64,000 nucleotides of DNA from Poriferisphaera corsica (GCF_007747445.1 NZ_CP036425.1:496001-560000), one strand, 5' to 3'. Counted from the first letter of the stretch, positions 53,397 to 62,716 are shown. Program-made: numbers and translations. The notes: generated by a model not told the origin, from the sequence alone.

Positions 53397-54296
53397 CTAT
53401 GTAGCACTTGCGTGCTGGTTTAATAGAACGTATCCAATCTGGGTTTTACTTTGATCCGATCGGAACCATTCCAATACTTTCTCTTTTTTGGGCAAACGTT
53501 TGAATGCTCGTGTTCCTCGCTGTGGTATAAGCATGCTATCAGCGACTTTGAAACGATTATCCCAATGCTCAATCTCTTGGAGATTGGATGGGCACCAGCG
53601 AAACTCTGCGGTGAATGTTTTCATAAGTTGCAGATGCCCTTTCTCGCGGCGTAGTTTGAGCCAAGGTGTAATCGTGTCCATCAAGCAAACGCCATTTGGA
53701 AAAGCATCACTGAATTGGGTCAGTATGTGCCGAACTTGATGTTCATGAAAATACATGAGTACACCTTCGCAAATAATCAGACAATTTCCATTGAAGTTTG
53801 GATCGTGTTTGATCGTTTGTATCCAATCCGTATTCAAAATCGATCCTGCAAGATGATGACGTCTTTGGTGTTCTTCAATGATGGATTTTCTGAGCGTGAT
53901 CGCATCAGCAAGGTCAACGTCGAACCAACGAAGTTGGCCGTTGTCCAGACGGTCGAATCGAGTGCTCAAGCCACAGGCCATTTCAACAACCGTGGATGAG
54001 GGATGAAGATCGATATACCGTTTGGCAAATTCATCAAATGCAGCATGCCTTGCCGCCATCACGACCTGGCTGAATGCGTCATTACCTAGTTTGTCCAGAT
54101 CGCAGTCGATCCGTGACGCAACAGTGCTTGCAGCTTCATCCACAATTAATGGGTCTTTTTCCTTTAACTCGCGTACGCGTGCCCACAACGGCAAAAGCAT
54201 GGTCTCTTGGACTGTGCCCAGCTTCAGTTTAGATTTGTCCGAGACGCTCGAAGTTGTTGTTTTACCGCTGTTTTGTAAGGTTTTTGAAGCCATCAT
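53397..54296 (-). CDS. SAM-dependent methyltransferase (TcmP family), copy 2
   Basis: The 299-aa protein is the paralogue of its downstream neighbour: VVEMACGLSTRFDRLDNGQLRWFDVDLADAITLRKSII versus the same block there, an EGVLMYF motif and the shared MLLPLWARVRELKEKDP N-terminus. It therefore shares the LCM/TcmP fold. GGGAG lies 5 bases before ATG 54296. Similarity is moderate across the whole length, so this is an old duplication. Function unknown; a secondary-metabolite role is possible but no biosynthetic genes are adjacent. Confidence 0.87.
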   Translation of the reverse strand: MMASKTLQNSGKTTTSSVSDKSKLKLGTVQETMLLPLWARVRELKEKDPLIVDEAASTVASRIDCDLDKLGNDAFSQVVMAARHAAFDEFAKRYIDLHPSSTVVEMACGLSTRFDRLDNGQLRWFDVDLADAITLRKSIIEEHQRRHHLAGSILNTDWIQTIKHDPNFNGNCLIICEGVLMYFHEHQVRHILTQFSDAFPNGVCLMDTITPWLKLRREKGHLQLMKTFTAEFRWCPSNLQEIEHWDNRFKVADSMLIPQRGTRAFKRLPKKEKVLEWFRSDQSKTQIGYVLLNQHASAT

Positions 54297-54574
54297 GATT
54301 ACTCCCTGTCATGTTGCTGCTACGCGTAAACCCTAGTGTTGCGCATATCGACTCGACTGGCTCTGTCAAACCAGATGAGCGAAGGGGTGAATGTTAGGCG
54401 TCTTCCACACGACTATCCTCCCAGCAATCGCCCTCGTTTTTCACGGCCGCGCTTTCCCGCTACACTTTCTAGTCAGCAGCCGCGGTTCCTTCTGGCTTGA
54501 TCTAAGTAGTTCTACGCGTCAGACCGGCTGAATTTTGATATCTCGATTCCACCTAGTCAGACTGAGTAACACTG

Positions 54575-55354
54575 ATGACCAAAGTTAATCTGCTTGCCGT
54601 TAGCGTTGGAAACACACGCACTCGTCTTGGGGCATTTGTTGATGGCGATCTCGTTGAGACCGCGACCTACGTCAACGGCCGTGAAGCCAAGCTCTGTGAT
54701 GCGATGACCCATTCATTCGAACAGCTCCGCGACAAAGACGACGTTGTGATTCTCATGTCTTCGGTGAATGCCGCAGCCGAGCCACAAATCGAAAAATTGC
54801 TTAAGGACAATCTCGGCAACGTTGATATTAAACACGTCGAGCGAGACATACCCATCCCCATTGGCCGTCAGCTTGATCCAGAAGCGATCGTTGGTGAAGA
54901 TCGTCTGCTTGATGCCGCTGCCGCTTACGAGGTACTCAAGCAAGCTTGCGTCATTGTTGATGCAGGAACTGCGATCACCGTTGACTTCGTTGATGGCGCA
55001 GGTACCTTCCATGGCGGTGCAATTGCTCCCGGTGCACAACTCCAACTCGACTCGCTCCATAACCGCGCCGCTCAACTTCCAGAGCTCTTCATCGAGAAGC
55101 CTATTGAAGCAATTGGTCACAACACCATCGAGGCGATGCGTGCTGGCGTTTTCTACGGCTTACGCGGTATGGTTCACGAATTAGTTGAGAAATTTGCTGA
55201 AGAAACTGGTCAATTCCCACTCGTCATTGCAACTGGTGGCGATGCGAACCTCCTTTTCCGTAACTACGAGCTTGTTGATCGTATCGTTCCCAACCTCACC
55301 TTGAACGGTATCGCAACCACACTCCGCAAGGCACTCGAAGCCGAAGAAGCTTGA
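54575..55354 (+). CDS. coaX: Type III pantothenate kinase
   Basis: CoaX phosphorylates pantothenate in the first step of coenzyme A synthesis. The 259-aa protein has GNTRTRLGAF, GEDRLLDAAAAYEV, CVIVDAGTAITVDFV, GGAIAPGAQL and VIATGGDANLL, all CoaX landmarks. The first phosphate loop normally reads D(I/V)GNT; here residue 10 is Ser (LAVSVGNT), so the usual metal-linked Asp is missing. The later Asp residues are intact. Function as the pantothenate kinase is probable but this loop change should be noted. A terminator follows. Confidence 0.87.
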   Translation: MTKVNLLAVSVGNTRTRLGAFVDGDLVETATYVNGREAKLCDAMTHSFEQLRDKDDVVILMSSVNAAAEPQIEKLLKDNLGNVDIKHVERDIPIPIGRQLDPEAIVGEDRLLDAAAAYEVLKQACVIVDAGTAITVDFVDGAGTFHGGAIAPGAQLQLDSLHNRAAQLPELFIEKPIEAIGHNTIEAMRAGVFYGLRGMVHELVEKFAEETGQFPLVIATGGDANLLFRNYELVDRIVPNLTLNGIATTLRKALEAEEA

Positions 55355-55376
55355 TCAAAAGGCAATGGATATCCCA

Positions 55377-55408
55377 AACGCTGATCTTTCAGGTCAGCGT
55401 TTTTTTTC
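55377..55408 (+). terminator. Terminator of coaX
   Basis: AACGCTGA pairs with TCAGCGTT across a 9-base loop, followed by seven more T residues. Confidence 0.88.
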
Positions 55409-55439
55409 TGCACATCTCAGATTCAAGTAGAATAAGCAT

Positions 55440-55904
55440 ATGCCTGATTCATCGACGCAGACTCATGGTGACCAAGAGCACATCCGACGTGTGTTAATTG
55501 TGATGCGCCTCGCCTACTTCGCATTGCTCTCTGGCCAGCTCGGCGCAGCAATCACCTTGCTCGCATTGTTTAGAGGTCGTATGCCCAATCCTCAGCCAGA
55601 GCTCGCCCCCACGATTACTATTGCGCTCATCGTTATTTTTCTCGTGACGACTCCGCTGACATTTTTCATCCGGATGCAGACCTACAAGAAGCATTGGAAA
55701 GGCGATCGAATATCGCCGCAAGCTTACATTTTTGCGACGCTTTTGGTTGTGACGGCGCAGCAGGCGATTTTTCTGGTTTCAGTGGCGGCGGCGTTTATTA
55801 CGCAGGCTTATCTGGTGACGTTGGTTCCGGCGATGCTGGCACTTTTGGTGCAGCTGGCGAACTATCCAACGGGGAAGCCGCTTGAGCGGGCATCGGTGGT
55901 GTAA
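55440..55904 (+). CDS. Small membrane protein, unknown function
   Basis: The 154-aa product has four predicted transmembrane helices (about residues 19-45, 56-76, 92-114 and 118-138) and no recognised domain. It begins at ATG 55440, 32 bases after the coaX terminator. The first ~80 codons are C-rich at third positions and the rest strongly G-rich; the change occurs around base 55690, inside the gene. It may be a fused or recombined gene (see findings). Confidence 0.65.
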   Translation: MPDSSTQTHGDQEHIRRVLIVMRLAYFALLSGQLGAAITLLALFRGRMPNPQPELAPTITIALIVIFLVTTPLTFFIRMQTYKKHWKGDRISPQAYIFATLLVVTAQQAIFLVSVAAAFITQAYLVTLVPAMLALLVQLANYPTGKPLERASVV

Positions 55905-56054
55905 CCTTAACTTGAATGCTGGAAATGAATTAGCATGGCAAAGATTGTTGCTGGCGGAGCTGTTATGTGGGGTTTGTCTTAAATAAAATTAAAAAATAAT
56001 TAAAATAGTTTATTTTATCTTGAATAATGTTGAAAAATATTAGATATTATTTAT

Positions 56055-56363
56055 ATGGATAAGACTCAGACTCAACGTGAAAACTGGCTTGATGTGCTTA
56101 GCGAAGAGGATTCAGCATTTTTGAAGCGGTTCTTGCTGGCGTCCGGCTCGCTGAAGCAGCTGGCGAAGGAATATGACGTTTCTTATCCGACGGTGCGTGC
56201 GCGGCTGGATCGGTTGATTGAGAAGGTACAGTCGTACGAGCAGGAGCATACCAAGAGTGAATTTGAGCGGATCCTTCTTGCAACATATGCAGAGGGGAAT
56301 CTGTCGCGTGAAACGATGAAAGTCTTAATAAGGGCATATCAAAATGAAACAGCTGCAGAATAA
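56055..56363 (+). CDS. DUF2089-family helix-turn-helix protein
   Basis: The 102-aa protein matches the DUF2089 family: FLKRFLLASGSLKQLAKEYDVSYPTVRARLDRLIEKV, in which residues about 32-58 form a helix-turn-helix. It is probably a DNA-binding regulator. The following gene, a small membrane protein, overlaps its last 20 bases, so the two are translationally coupled. DUF2089 genes often sit with small membrane protein genes, which suggests the regulator works on or with them; this is inference. Confidence 0.85.
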   Translation: MDKTQTQRENWLDVLSEEDSAFLKRFLLASGSLKQLAKEYDVSYPTVRARLDRLIEKVQSYEQEHTKSEFERILLATYAEGNLSRETMKVLIRAYQNETAAE

Positions 56364-56802
56364 ACAATGGTTGGTGGTGCTTTCGCTTTTGGTCATCAGT
56401 TCGATCGTTGCGATGGTGTTTTCGTATCAACTGCTTGACTTGATTTATGGCAATATTGAAGGCACAGGGAGCGAGCAGATGAGAGCCAGCGCTCTGATTG
56501 GGAGTATGGTCGGCGCTTGGATCGGTGTAACCGTCAGCGGGGCTGTGACGATTGTCGCATTCGGCAAAACCAGGTGGGTGTTTGTCGTTCAACGTGTTTT
56601 ACTTGGTTTGCTTTGCGTATTCTCGCTATATGGGCTTATCGGTTTTCTTGTGAAAGGATGGCAATCTCATCTGGCGTATTACATACCGGGTTACATCGTT
56701 TTTGGCATTGGTGTGGTTGCATTTCTATATCTTCAAAGAATACCTAAGCGTCAAATAGATGATCTCGGCTTCGAAAAAATCAGATCGAAAGACGCTGTTT
56801 AA
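56344..56802 (+). CDS. Four-helix membrane protein coupled to the DUF2089 gene
   Basis: The 152-aa protein has four transmembrane helices (about 9-32, 46-71, 79-102, 110-129) and a charged C-terminus. No named family is recognised. The start ATG lies inside the DUF2089 gene, overlapping its last 20 bases. A second membrane protein of similar size and topology follows at 56966, consistent with an operon of regulator plus two related membrane proteins. Confidence 0.75.
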   Translation: MKQLQNKQWLVVLSLLVISSIVAMVFSYQLLDLIYGNIEGTGSEQMRASALIGSMVGAWIGVTVSGAVTIVAFGKTRWVFVVQRVLLGLLCVFSLYGLIGFLVKGWQSHLAYYIPGYIVFGIGVVAFLYLQRIPKRQIDDLGFEKIRSKDAV

Positions 56803-56817
56803 ATAAGTGAGGCAAAA

Positions 56818-56925
56818 ATGGAACCGAGCAATACATTCAACAAAATGGGGATTGTAATAAACGCTAGCGGAGTCGCACTGATTTCACAGAAGAAAGACAG
56901 ATGGCGTATGAGCAGCAGCGCATAA
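56818..56925 (+). CDS. Possible 35-aa small protein
   Basis: An ATG at 56818 with GAGG 4-8 bases upstream opens a 35-codon frame ending at TAA, in the gap between the two membrane-protein genes. The product (MEPSNTFNKMGIVINASGVA ...) is short, has no clear membrane helix and no recognised relatives. It could be a degraded third copy of the membrane protein, a leader, or spurious. Confidence 0.3.
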   Translation: MEPSNTFNKMGIVINASGVALISQKKDRWRMSSSA

Positions 56926-56965
56926 ACAAGTTGAATACATAGATGTAATCTGATTGGAGGCAAGT

Positions 56966-57475
56966 ATGTTAATCGCAAATTATCCGAGGTTATCAATCAT
57001 GGCAAAATCACAAGCTACCGAGTTACTCAAGGTTATTGCAATGGGAGTTGGGATCAATGTTATCTCGCTGATCTATATGATAATTGTGATTGGTGTTGAG
57101 CCAGATCGCTCATATTTTGCGGGGGATGTTAGTCCAGAGTTGCTGCAACATATTGAAGGCGCTTCGGCGATGGCTTTATTGGTGTTTTTGCTGTGGACAG
57201 TGAGTGTGATTGTAATGAGTCAACTGGGGCGGAAAAGCCGTTGGGCTTGTCGCATTCATGGTTGGCTTTTGAAGGCGGAGATGGTAACTGGCGGATTGTT
57301 GGTTATCGGGGGGTTGATGATGCCGATCTGGAACGTGCCGCTTCATGTGGGGCTGGTGTTTACTGCACCCGGATTGTTTTTGATGTGTGCGGGGATAATG
57401 ATGCTGTACCTGACGCGGCGACAAATGATCGGTATTGAATCGAAGATCATGCGAACGAAAGATCTATCAGATTAG
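56966..57475 (+). CDS. Four-helix membrane protein, second of the DUF2089-linked pair
   Basis: The ~169-aa protein has four predicted helices (LIYMIIVIGV, a MALLVFLLWTVSVIVMS segment, VTGGLLVIGGLMMPI and VGLVFTAPGLFLMCAGIMMLYL) and a polar C-terminus. It resembles the preceding membrane protein in size and layout only. ATG 56966 has GGAGG at 56956-56960 with a 5-base spacer, preferred over TTG 56954. Unknown function. Confidence 0.72.
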   Translation: MLIANYPRLSIMAKSQATELLKVIAMGVGINVISLIYMIIVIGVEPDRSYFAGDVSPELLQHIEGASAMALLVFLLWTVSVIVMSQLGRKSRWACRIHGWLLKAEMVTGGLLVIGGLMMPIWNVPLHVGLVFTAPGLFLMCAGIMMLYLTRRQMIGIESKIMRTKDLSD

Positions 57476-57487
57476 TTTGCGTGTGCT

Positions 57488-58618
57488 TCAAACATAACCT
57501 TCAAGCGAGTCTACATTCCTTCTCGCCACCGCTATTCGCAGCGTTTCGCAAAACGCCCAGAGCGGCATTTCACTCGTTTTATCCAGCAACAGATTCAGCC
57601 CCAAAACCTCAATGATTTGTTTTTGCAAAGTATCTAAACCATAGCCCGTCATTGCGGAAACCATGACTGTACTTTTATCGCAACCAGACTTTTGGTCTTC
57701 TGCAATCTGTTTATTATCGACTTTGTTCATCACATATAAATCGGGCACACAATCAAGTCCCTTAAGTTCAGCAAAACCTTGTTCAGTATCACGCATGGCA
57801 ATCAACACATCCGCATCATCCAAAACTCTTTTCGCCAACTTAATTGCTTCTTGCTCTATTTCATCATTAGATGTTCGAAGCCCCGGCGTGTCATGCCATC
57901 TCACCGCGACATTATTGGATAGTTGTACCTCATCATTTAATGCGCTATCTGATATTGCCAGTTCAACAAAAGCGCCCACCCAATCCCGCGTCGTGCCCGG
58001 TAAGTCTGCCACGATTGCAGTATTCTGTCCCGTCAAGTAATTCAAAAGCGCTGATTTTCCAACATTCGGCCGCCCCACCACCGCAACCTTGGGTGCCTTC
58101 AATAACTGATTCAATCGCTCACTATCACGCTCAACAGCACCCCAATCCACCACTTCCTGATTCTCAATCACTTCGTACCATCTTTGTGTCTGCGATGCTA
58201 AGAGGCCAATCGCTGCAGGCGATGCTGCACTTGCAATTGCCGCCAGAACATCCGCTTCAAGCCGTGAGTTGGCTTCTGGATACATCAGCATCGTATCCAT
58301 CTGTTCTTCATATATCGCACCTAGCGAGACCAGATAATCCGTCATTTTTTGCACCACACGCAGTCCGCCATGTGGCATCAGTTGCGCAGTAACCTGATGA
58401 TCGATACGCTGCACCGGCAACACCGCCGTCAATCCATGATCGATTCCAGCGTAGTCCGTCAAATAGACACGCCGATCTTCGTAGCGCTCACGTCCTGTCA
58501 ATCGCTTTAGCAGCGGCAGCACCTCATCACGCCGTCCACTCAATTGTAAAATCGCCACCGCGCCCGGTTGGGCAGGCGTCGTCACCGTAAACACGACTTC
58601 ATGACCTTTTCGTTGCAT
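57488..58618 (-). CDS. MnmE-like GTPase, shortened and divergent
   Basis: MnmE modifies the wobble uridine of tRNAs together with MnmG. This 376-aa protein has the TrmE N-terminal pattern ([15 protein letters not shown] ... [10 protein letters not shown]) and a complete G domain: [42 protein letters not shown] and MNKVDN. It is about 75 residues shorter than typical MnmE: the helical domain is reduced, and the C-terminal FC(I/L)GK motif with its functional Cys is absent, replaced by [13 protein letters not shown]. It may still act on tRNA or be a repurposed paralogue. mnmG is not adjacent. Confidence 0.8.
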   Translation of the reverse strand: MQRKGHEVVFTVTTPAQPGAVAILQLSGRRDEVLPLLKRLTGRERYEDRRVYLTDYAGIDHGLTAVLPVQRIDHQVTAQLMPHGGLRVVQKMTDYLVSLGAIYEEQMDTMLMYPEANSRLEADVLAAIASAASPAAIGLLASQTQRWYEVIENQEVVDWGAVERDSERLNQLLKAPKVAVVGRPNVGKSALLNYLTGQNTAIVADLPGTTRDWVGAFVELAISDSALNDEVQLSNNVAVRWHDTPGLRTSNDEIEQEAIKLAKRVLDDADVLIAMRDTEQGFAELKGLDCVPDLYVMNKVDNKQIAEDQKSGCDKSTVMVSAMTGYGLDTLQKQIIEVLGLNLLLDKTSEMPLWAFCETLRIAVARRNVDSLEGYV

Positions 58619-58648
58619 CTCTCTATTTTACGGCACCTCCGCGCCAAA

Positions 58649-58676
58649 TAAAAAACGCCCGCATTGAGCGAGCGTT
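58649..58676 (-). terminator. Terminator of floA
   Basis: On the minus strand AACGC..GC pairs with GC..GCGTT with one mismatch, followed by TTTTTTATTT. Confidence 0.7.
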
Positions 58677-58714
58677 GATCGTTTCAATCAAGGCGAAGTC
58701 ATCCTTCTCACGGA

Positions 58715-59776
58715 TTACTTCTTACCTTTATCGTCCTTATCCCCACCACCAATATTGTCACGCATCGACGTGTCAGCCTGAATGTTCTTCATACGGTAGA
58801 AATCCATGATCCCCATGTTGCCGCTCCTGAATGCTTCTGCCATCGCCTTAGGCACTTCCGCCTCCGCTAGCACAACTAACGCACGACTCTTCTGCACCTC
58901 AGCTTTAAATTCCTGTTCCTGAGCGATCGCCAATGCACGCCGTTTCTCTGCCTCAGCCTGGAATCGCTGCTTGTCAGCTTCTGCCTGTTCTGCCTGCAAC
59001 TTAGCACCAACATTCGCCTCCCGGTCAACGCCCGCCACGCTCACATCCGCAATATCAACCGACAAGATCGAGAACGCGGTTCCCGCATCCAGTCCACTTT
59101 CAAGCGCACGTTTTGCGATCTTGTCCGGGTTCTCAAGCACATCCTTGTAGCTTCCCTGTGAGCCGATCGCAGACACAATCGCTTGGCCAACGCGGGCAAT
59201 GATCGTTTCCTCTGTCGCACCGCCCACAAGCCTCGCAAGGTTGGTTCGCACCGTTACGCGTGCTTTACAGAGCAATCGGATCCCGTCTTTAGCGACCGCA
59301 TCCAGCTTGTCTCCGCTTGATGATGCAGTGCTTGGGCAATCAATCACCTTGGGGTCAACACTCGTTCGAATGGCTTCAAGAATATCACGCCCCGCCAAAT
59401 CAATCGCACACGCCTCATCGAAAGGTAATTGGATTTTTGCTTTGTCTGCTGCAATCAATGAATTCACGACGCGTGGCACGTTACCGCCAGAAAGATAATG
59501 ACCTTCCAGCATTGATGTTGAGATGTCAATCCCCGCACGCACCGACTGAATCCTCGACAGTACGATCACTTTCGGATTCACTTTTCGTAGCCACATCCCT
59601 ACCAGATCAATGAACTTCACCGGTGCTTTCGATGTCTGAGCCTGGATCCACAGATTCGCAAACTTAAACACAAAGAACAAGAAGATCAGCAGAAATATCC
59701 CACCAACCAAAAACGCGACCACAGAAATCGCAGCCCACGGGTCAATACTCTGTGCCAGTGATGTGACAGTATCCAT
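58715..59776 (-). CDS. floA: FloA-type flotillin-like protein
   Basis: Flotillin-like proteins scaffold functional membrane microdomains. The 353-aa protein has an N-terminal hydrophobic segment ([21 protein letters not shown]), then the YqfA/FloA pattern: [102 protein letters not shown] coiled coil and [33 protein letters not shown]. Its C-terminus is short and charged. The match is strong across its length. Its divergent right-hand neighbour region is long. Confidence 0.94.
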   Translation of the reverse strand: MDTVTSLAQSIDPWAAISVVAFLVGGIFLLIFLFFVFKFANLWIQAQTSKAPVKFIDLVGMWLRKVNPKVIVLSRIQSVRAGIDISTSMLEGHYLSGGNVPRVVNSLIAADKAKIQLPFDEACAIDLAGRDILEAIRTSVDPKVIDCPSTASSSGDKLDAVAKDGIRLLCKARVTVRTNLARLVGGATEETIIARVGQAIVSAIGSQGSYKDVLENPDKIAKRALESGLDAGTAFSILSVDIADVSVAGVDREANVGAKLQAEQAEADKQRFQAEAEKRRALAIAQEQEFKAEVQKSRALVVLAEAEVPKAMAEAFRSGNMGIMDFYRMKNIQADTSMRDNIGGGDKDDKGKK

Positions 59777-60371
59777 TTCAACGCTCCTCTGTTGAGCAAT
59801 CAGTCTTAAACTTGGCCTAAATCATCAGTGCGCATGCTTATGCGCCAATACCCCAGATGATTTGTCAATCATAGCCTACCGCCCCACGCATTCTCTCGCT
59901 AGCCCTAACCGTGACTTCTTCACACCCTTGGCAATCTTGCGATGCGAATTCTCATCCTTGCACGTATCGAATCCCCTTATTCATTTTCAATCATTACACC
60001 GTGATAGCTTGGGCAAACTGTTCCGAAAACGCCTTGGCCAGACCCAACTTTTTATTTTTTTACGTAATTGCAACACATTTTTTTATTTCCCCAACATGCA
60101 GTAGAGCCTACAGCACCGTCCCCGAAATGTGGGGCAGGCATTTCCCATAAATGCTGCAAAACCGTGACAATCCGTACTTTATAACCGGAGTTCACATCAA
60201 AAATCAGTTTGGTAACACTTTGTAAAGCTTTATAATGCCTCTCCCCCACGCACAAACGTACCTCGGCATCCGCCACTTGTGCGTAACACCGGCCTGCTTA
60301 AATACCCGCTGAATCGGCTGCCCGGTTGAGGATGAAAGCTTCAGCACATCTTCTCTCACGGAGATATTCAA
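59777..60371. other. 595-base intergenic region
   Basis: Between divergent floA and the kinase-like gene. The open frames are short and lack ribosome sites. A CCCCGAAATGTGGGG motif at about 60120-60134 is a partial palindrome. GGAG at about 60359 belongs to the downstream gene. Nothing else was recognised. Confidence 0.4.
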
Positions 60372-61493
60372 ATGCGTGCAATTATCACAGGTCAGGTCGG
60401 GATGGATAAACGGTCTTATTTCGAAAGGACCGCTAACTTCGCGAGTTCGCAAGGCCAAGACATCCAACTCTTCAACGTCGGCGACATGATGTACGCCGAA
60501 GGACGCGACGTTCCCAAGGGCCGTATCCTCGACCTCCCGCTCTCACGCCTCAACACACTTCGCCGCTCTGCCTTCAAGGACATCATCTCCCAGTCCGTCG
60601 GCAACGAGAACATTCTCGTAAACACCCACGCCACCTTCCGCTGGCGTCACGGCCTCTTCTCAGCCTTCGACTTTGACCAGATCAAAGCCCTCAAACCAGA
60701 CACCCTCATCTGCCTCGTCGATAACATCGAAGTCGTCCACGATCGCCTTCACACCGAGCACACCGTCGACGCCACCTTGAAAGACCTCATGGTCTGGCGT
60801 GAAGAAGAAATCATGGCCACCGAACTACTCGCACAGGCCCTCGGCCTCTCCGACAAGTTCTACGTCCTCTCACGTGGTCGTCACGAAGACACCATCGAAA
60901 CTTGCTACAAACTCATCTGCCGCCCCGAGATGCGCACCGTCTACCCCTCATTCCCTATGACCCACGTCGTTGGCATGCCCGACGTCCTCGCCGAAATCGA
61001 CGCCTTCCGCGCCGAACTCGCCAAGCATTTCATTACCTTCGATCCAGGTGATGTTGATGAGAAGCTTTTACTCGATCAAGCCATCGCTGCCGCCAAAGAT
61101 GGCAAAGACTTCATCGAAACACAAGCACACTCATTCAGTGGCAGCAAAGAACCCGTCCGTGTTTCCGTCAAGCAAGTCCTCGACATCGCAGGCGATATCG
61201 ACGGCCAGATTTACGCACGTGACTTCAAACTCATCGACCAATCCGACATCATCGTCTCGCTTGTTCCCGAATTGCCCGATGGCATGCCCGGCCTATCCTC
61301 CGGAGTCGAACGTGAACTGCAACACGCCTTCGAGCACGGCAAAGAGGTCTACGTAGTCTGGAAACCACAAATCAAACAACCCAGCCCCTTCATCACCGAA
61401 ACCGCTACCAAGGTTTTCAAAACCACCGATGAAGCCCTCAAATACTTCGAAGAAAAAGGCATGTTCCCCACCGCCAACCTCTTTGGCCAATAA
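60372..61493 (+). CDS. Adenylate-kinase-like P-loop protein fused to a deoxyribosyltransferase-like domain
   Basis: The 373-aa protein has two parts. Residues 1-200 resemble a nucleotide kinase: MRAIITGQVGMDKRSY at the N-terminus is P-loop-like, although the usual GxGK(S/T) reads GMDKRS (residues 10-15), with NVGDMM, ILVNTHATFRW and LICLVDNI following. Residues about 230-345 resemble nucleoside 2-deoxyribosyltransferases: YARDFKLIDQSDIIVSLVPE, then GLSSGVERELQHAFEHGKEVYVV, with Glu313 at the position of the catalytic acid. The substrate is unknown. GGAG lies 9 bases before ATG 60372. The fold assignments rest on motif likeness only. Confidence 0.7.
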   Translation: MRAIITGQVGMDKRSYFERTANFASSQGQDIQLFNVGDMMYAEGRDVPKGRILDLPLSRLNTLRRSAFKDIISQSVGNENILVNTHATFRWRHGLFSAFDFDQIKALKPDTLICLVDNIEVVHDRLHTEHTVDATLKDLMVWREEEIMATELLAQALGLSDKFYVLSRGRHEDTIETCYKLICRPEMRTVYPSFPMTHVVGMPDVLAEIDAFRAELAKHFITFDPGDVDEKLLLDQAIAAAKDGKDFIETQAHSFSGSKEPVRVSVKQVLDIAGDIDGQIYARDFKLIDQSDIIVSLVPELPDGMPGLSSGVERELQHAFEHGKEVYVVWKPQIKQPSPFITETATKVFKTTDEALKYFEEKGMFPTANLFGQ

Positions 61494-61561
61494 GCCTTGC
61501 CCCTGTGACATCTATCTCCGCACATCCATCAACGTGCTGGGGATCAACAAACTGGTGAGAG

Positions 61562-61593
61562 GAAGCAACCCCCGTGGTTGCTTCTTTTCTTTT
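61562..61593 (+). terminator. Terminator of the kinase-like gene
   Basis: GAAGCAACC and GGTTGCTTC pair over 9 bp around CCCGT, followed by TTTTCTTTT. The remaining 61594-61978 gap is AT-rich; a weak inverted repeat (TTTAGAGA...TCTCTAAA, about 61711-61745) ends in a T-run and may be another terminator. Confidence 0.85.
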
Positions 61594-61978
61594 GATCCTT
61601 TTTTAAGTTTTACAAACTTATTCACCCGCATTTTTCTGCTCTTACACAGCTTTTGCCGTGGATCCAAGTGAAAAAACCTTCCCATTTGCCCGATTTCATG
61701 TAAAAATAGAATTTAGAGAGATTTCTATGAATGCAATCTCTAAATGCATTTTTCTCTGATAATCTCCTTGGCGAGTGTATTGCGGTTTGGTTTATTGGCG
61801 GTTGTTGAATTTTGAATGTAGCTTGAACAGGTATTCTTCAAGTTTGAGATAGTCATCCGGGTCACAACTTAACGTCTCATTCACGCATGCTTTGTCATGC
61901 TTTTTTCGCCGCACTCATTTAACCAATTCGCGGCCATATATTTTTAGATTAATCTGTCACATCTTTCTGGAGAGTACG

Positions 61979-62662
61979 ATGGGTAAGATGCAATGGTTGC
62001 AGAAGCTGTGGGCGGCGGGAGGCGTTGCCGAAGCCGGTGGTGTGGATCTTGACGCCTTTTATCACGACAAAATCAAAGCCATGGGTAAGCTCCTCGGCCA
62101 TCGTCAGCCTTTCGTCTTCAAAGACCTGCTCAAGGATGGCAAGATCGAAGTCCGTGAGTTTGAAGGCAAACTCACCGGCACAACCATGGCCACCGTCCAA
62201 ATGATCGGCCCCGATGGCTCCGGCCCTCTCCCCAATAAACTCGGCACCTATGAGTTGGTCATGTTTACCAAAATCAAACGCCCTGAAGGCTTCGTCATTC
62301 GCTATAACGCCAATGATGTCACCGAGTTTGATCGTTCCTACTTTAAGCTCTATTTGACGCTTAGAGATATTATGGACAAGGTTGCTAAACTCGCCAAGGA
62401 TGAAGTCATTCAGCCCAAGGATGCCCTCGACATCTCATGCGAAGTCACCGGCCGTACCTATCACTGCGTCTTTGATGAACTCAAATTCAAACGTAACCAC
62501 TTCGAATTTGAAGGCCAGGACCACGGCCTCCTCCTTTGCGTACTCGTCTTCGAATCCGAATACATCTTCGCCAAAAACAACGGCGTCCGCGCACTCATGA
62601 ACGAATTCAAAAAATCAGAAATCTATCCCTACTCAACACTCAAACGTAAACCCGTTATATAA
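61979..62662 (+). CDS. Unknown protein, possibly suppressor-of-fused-like
   Basis: The 227-aa protein has no signal peptide or membrane helix. Weak resemblance to suppressor-of-fused (SUFU) domain proteins is seen in LGTYELVMFT in the middle and in the ending LLLCVLVFESEYIFAKNNGVRALMNEF, where those proteins have a hydrophobic strand followed by E..(F/Y)A...G...L. I give this low weight. GGAGAG precedes ATG 61979; the frame is open to 61892 but without a ribosome site. It stands alone, with a strong bidirectional terminator after it. Confidence 0.75.
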   Translation: MGKMQWLQKLWAAGGVAEAGGVDLDAFYHDKIKAMGKLLGHRQPFVFKDLLKDGKIEVREFEGKLTGTTMATVQMIGPDGSGPLPNKLGTYELVMFTKIKRPEGFVIRYNANDVTEFDRSYFKLYLTLRDIMDKVAKLAKDEVIQPKDALDISCEVTGRTYHCVFDELKFKRNHFEFEGQDHGLLLCVLVFESEYIFAKNNGVRALMNEFKKSEIYPYSTLKRKPVI

Positions 62663-62684
62663 CCCGATACTGGAATAACAATAA

Positions 62685-62716
62685 AAAACGCGAAGCAATG
62701 TGCTTCGCGTTTTTTA
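62685..62716. terminator. Bidirectional terminator between the unknown gene and the M20 peptidase gene
   Basis: AACGCGAAGCA pairs with TGCTTCGCGTT over 11 bp around a 3-base loop, with A-runs and T-runs on its sides. Confidence 0.92.
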
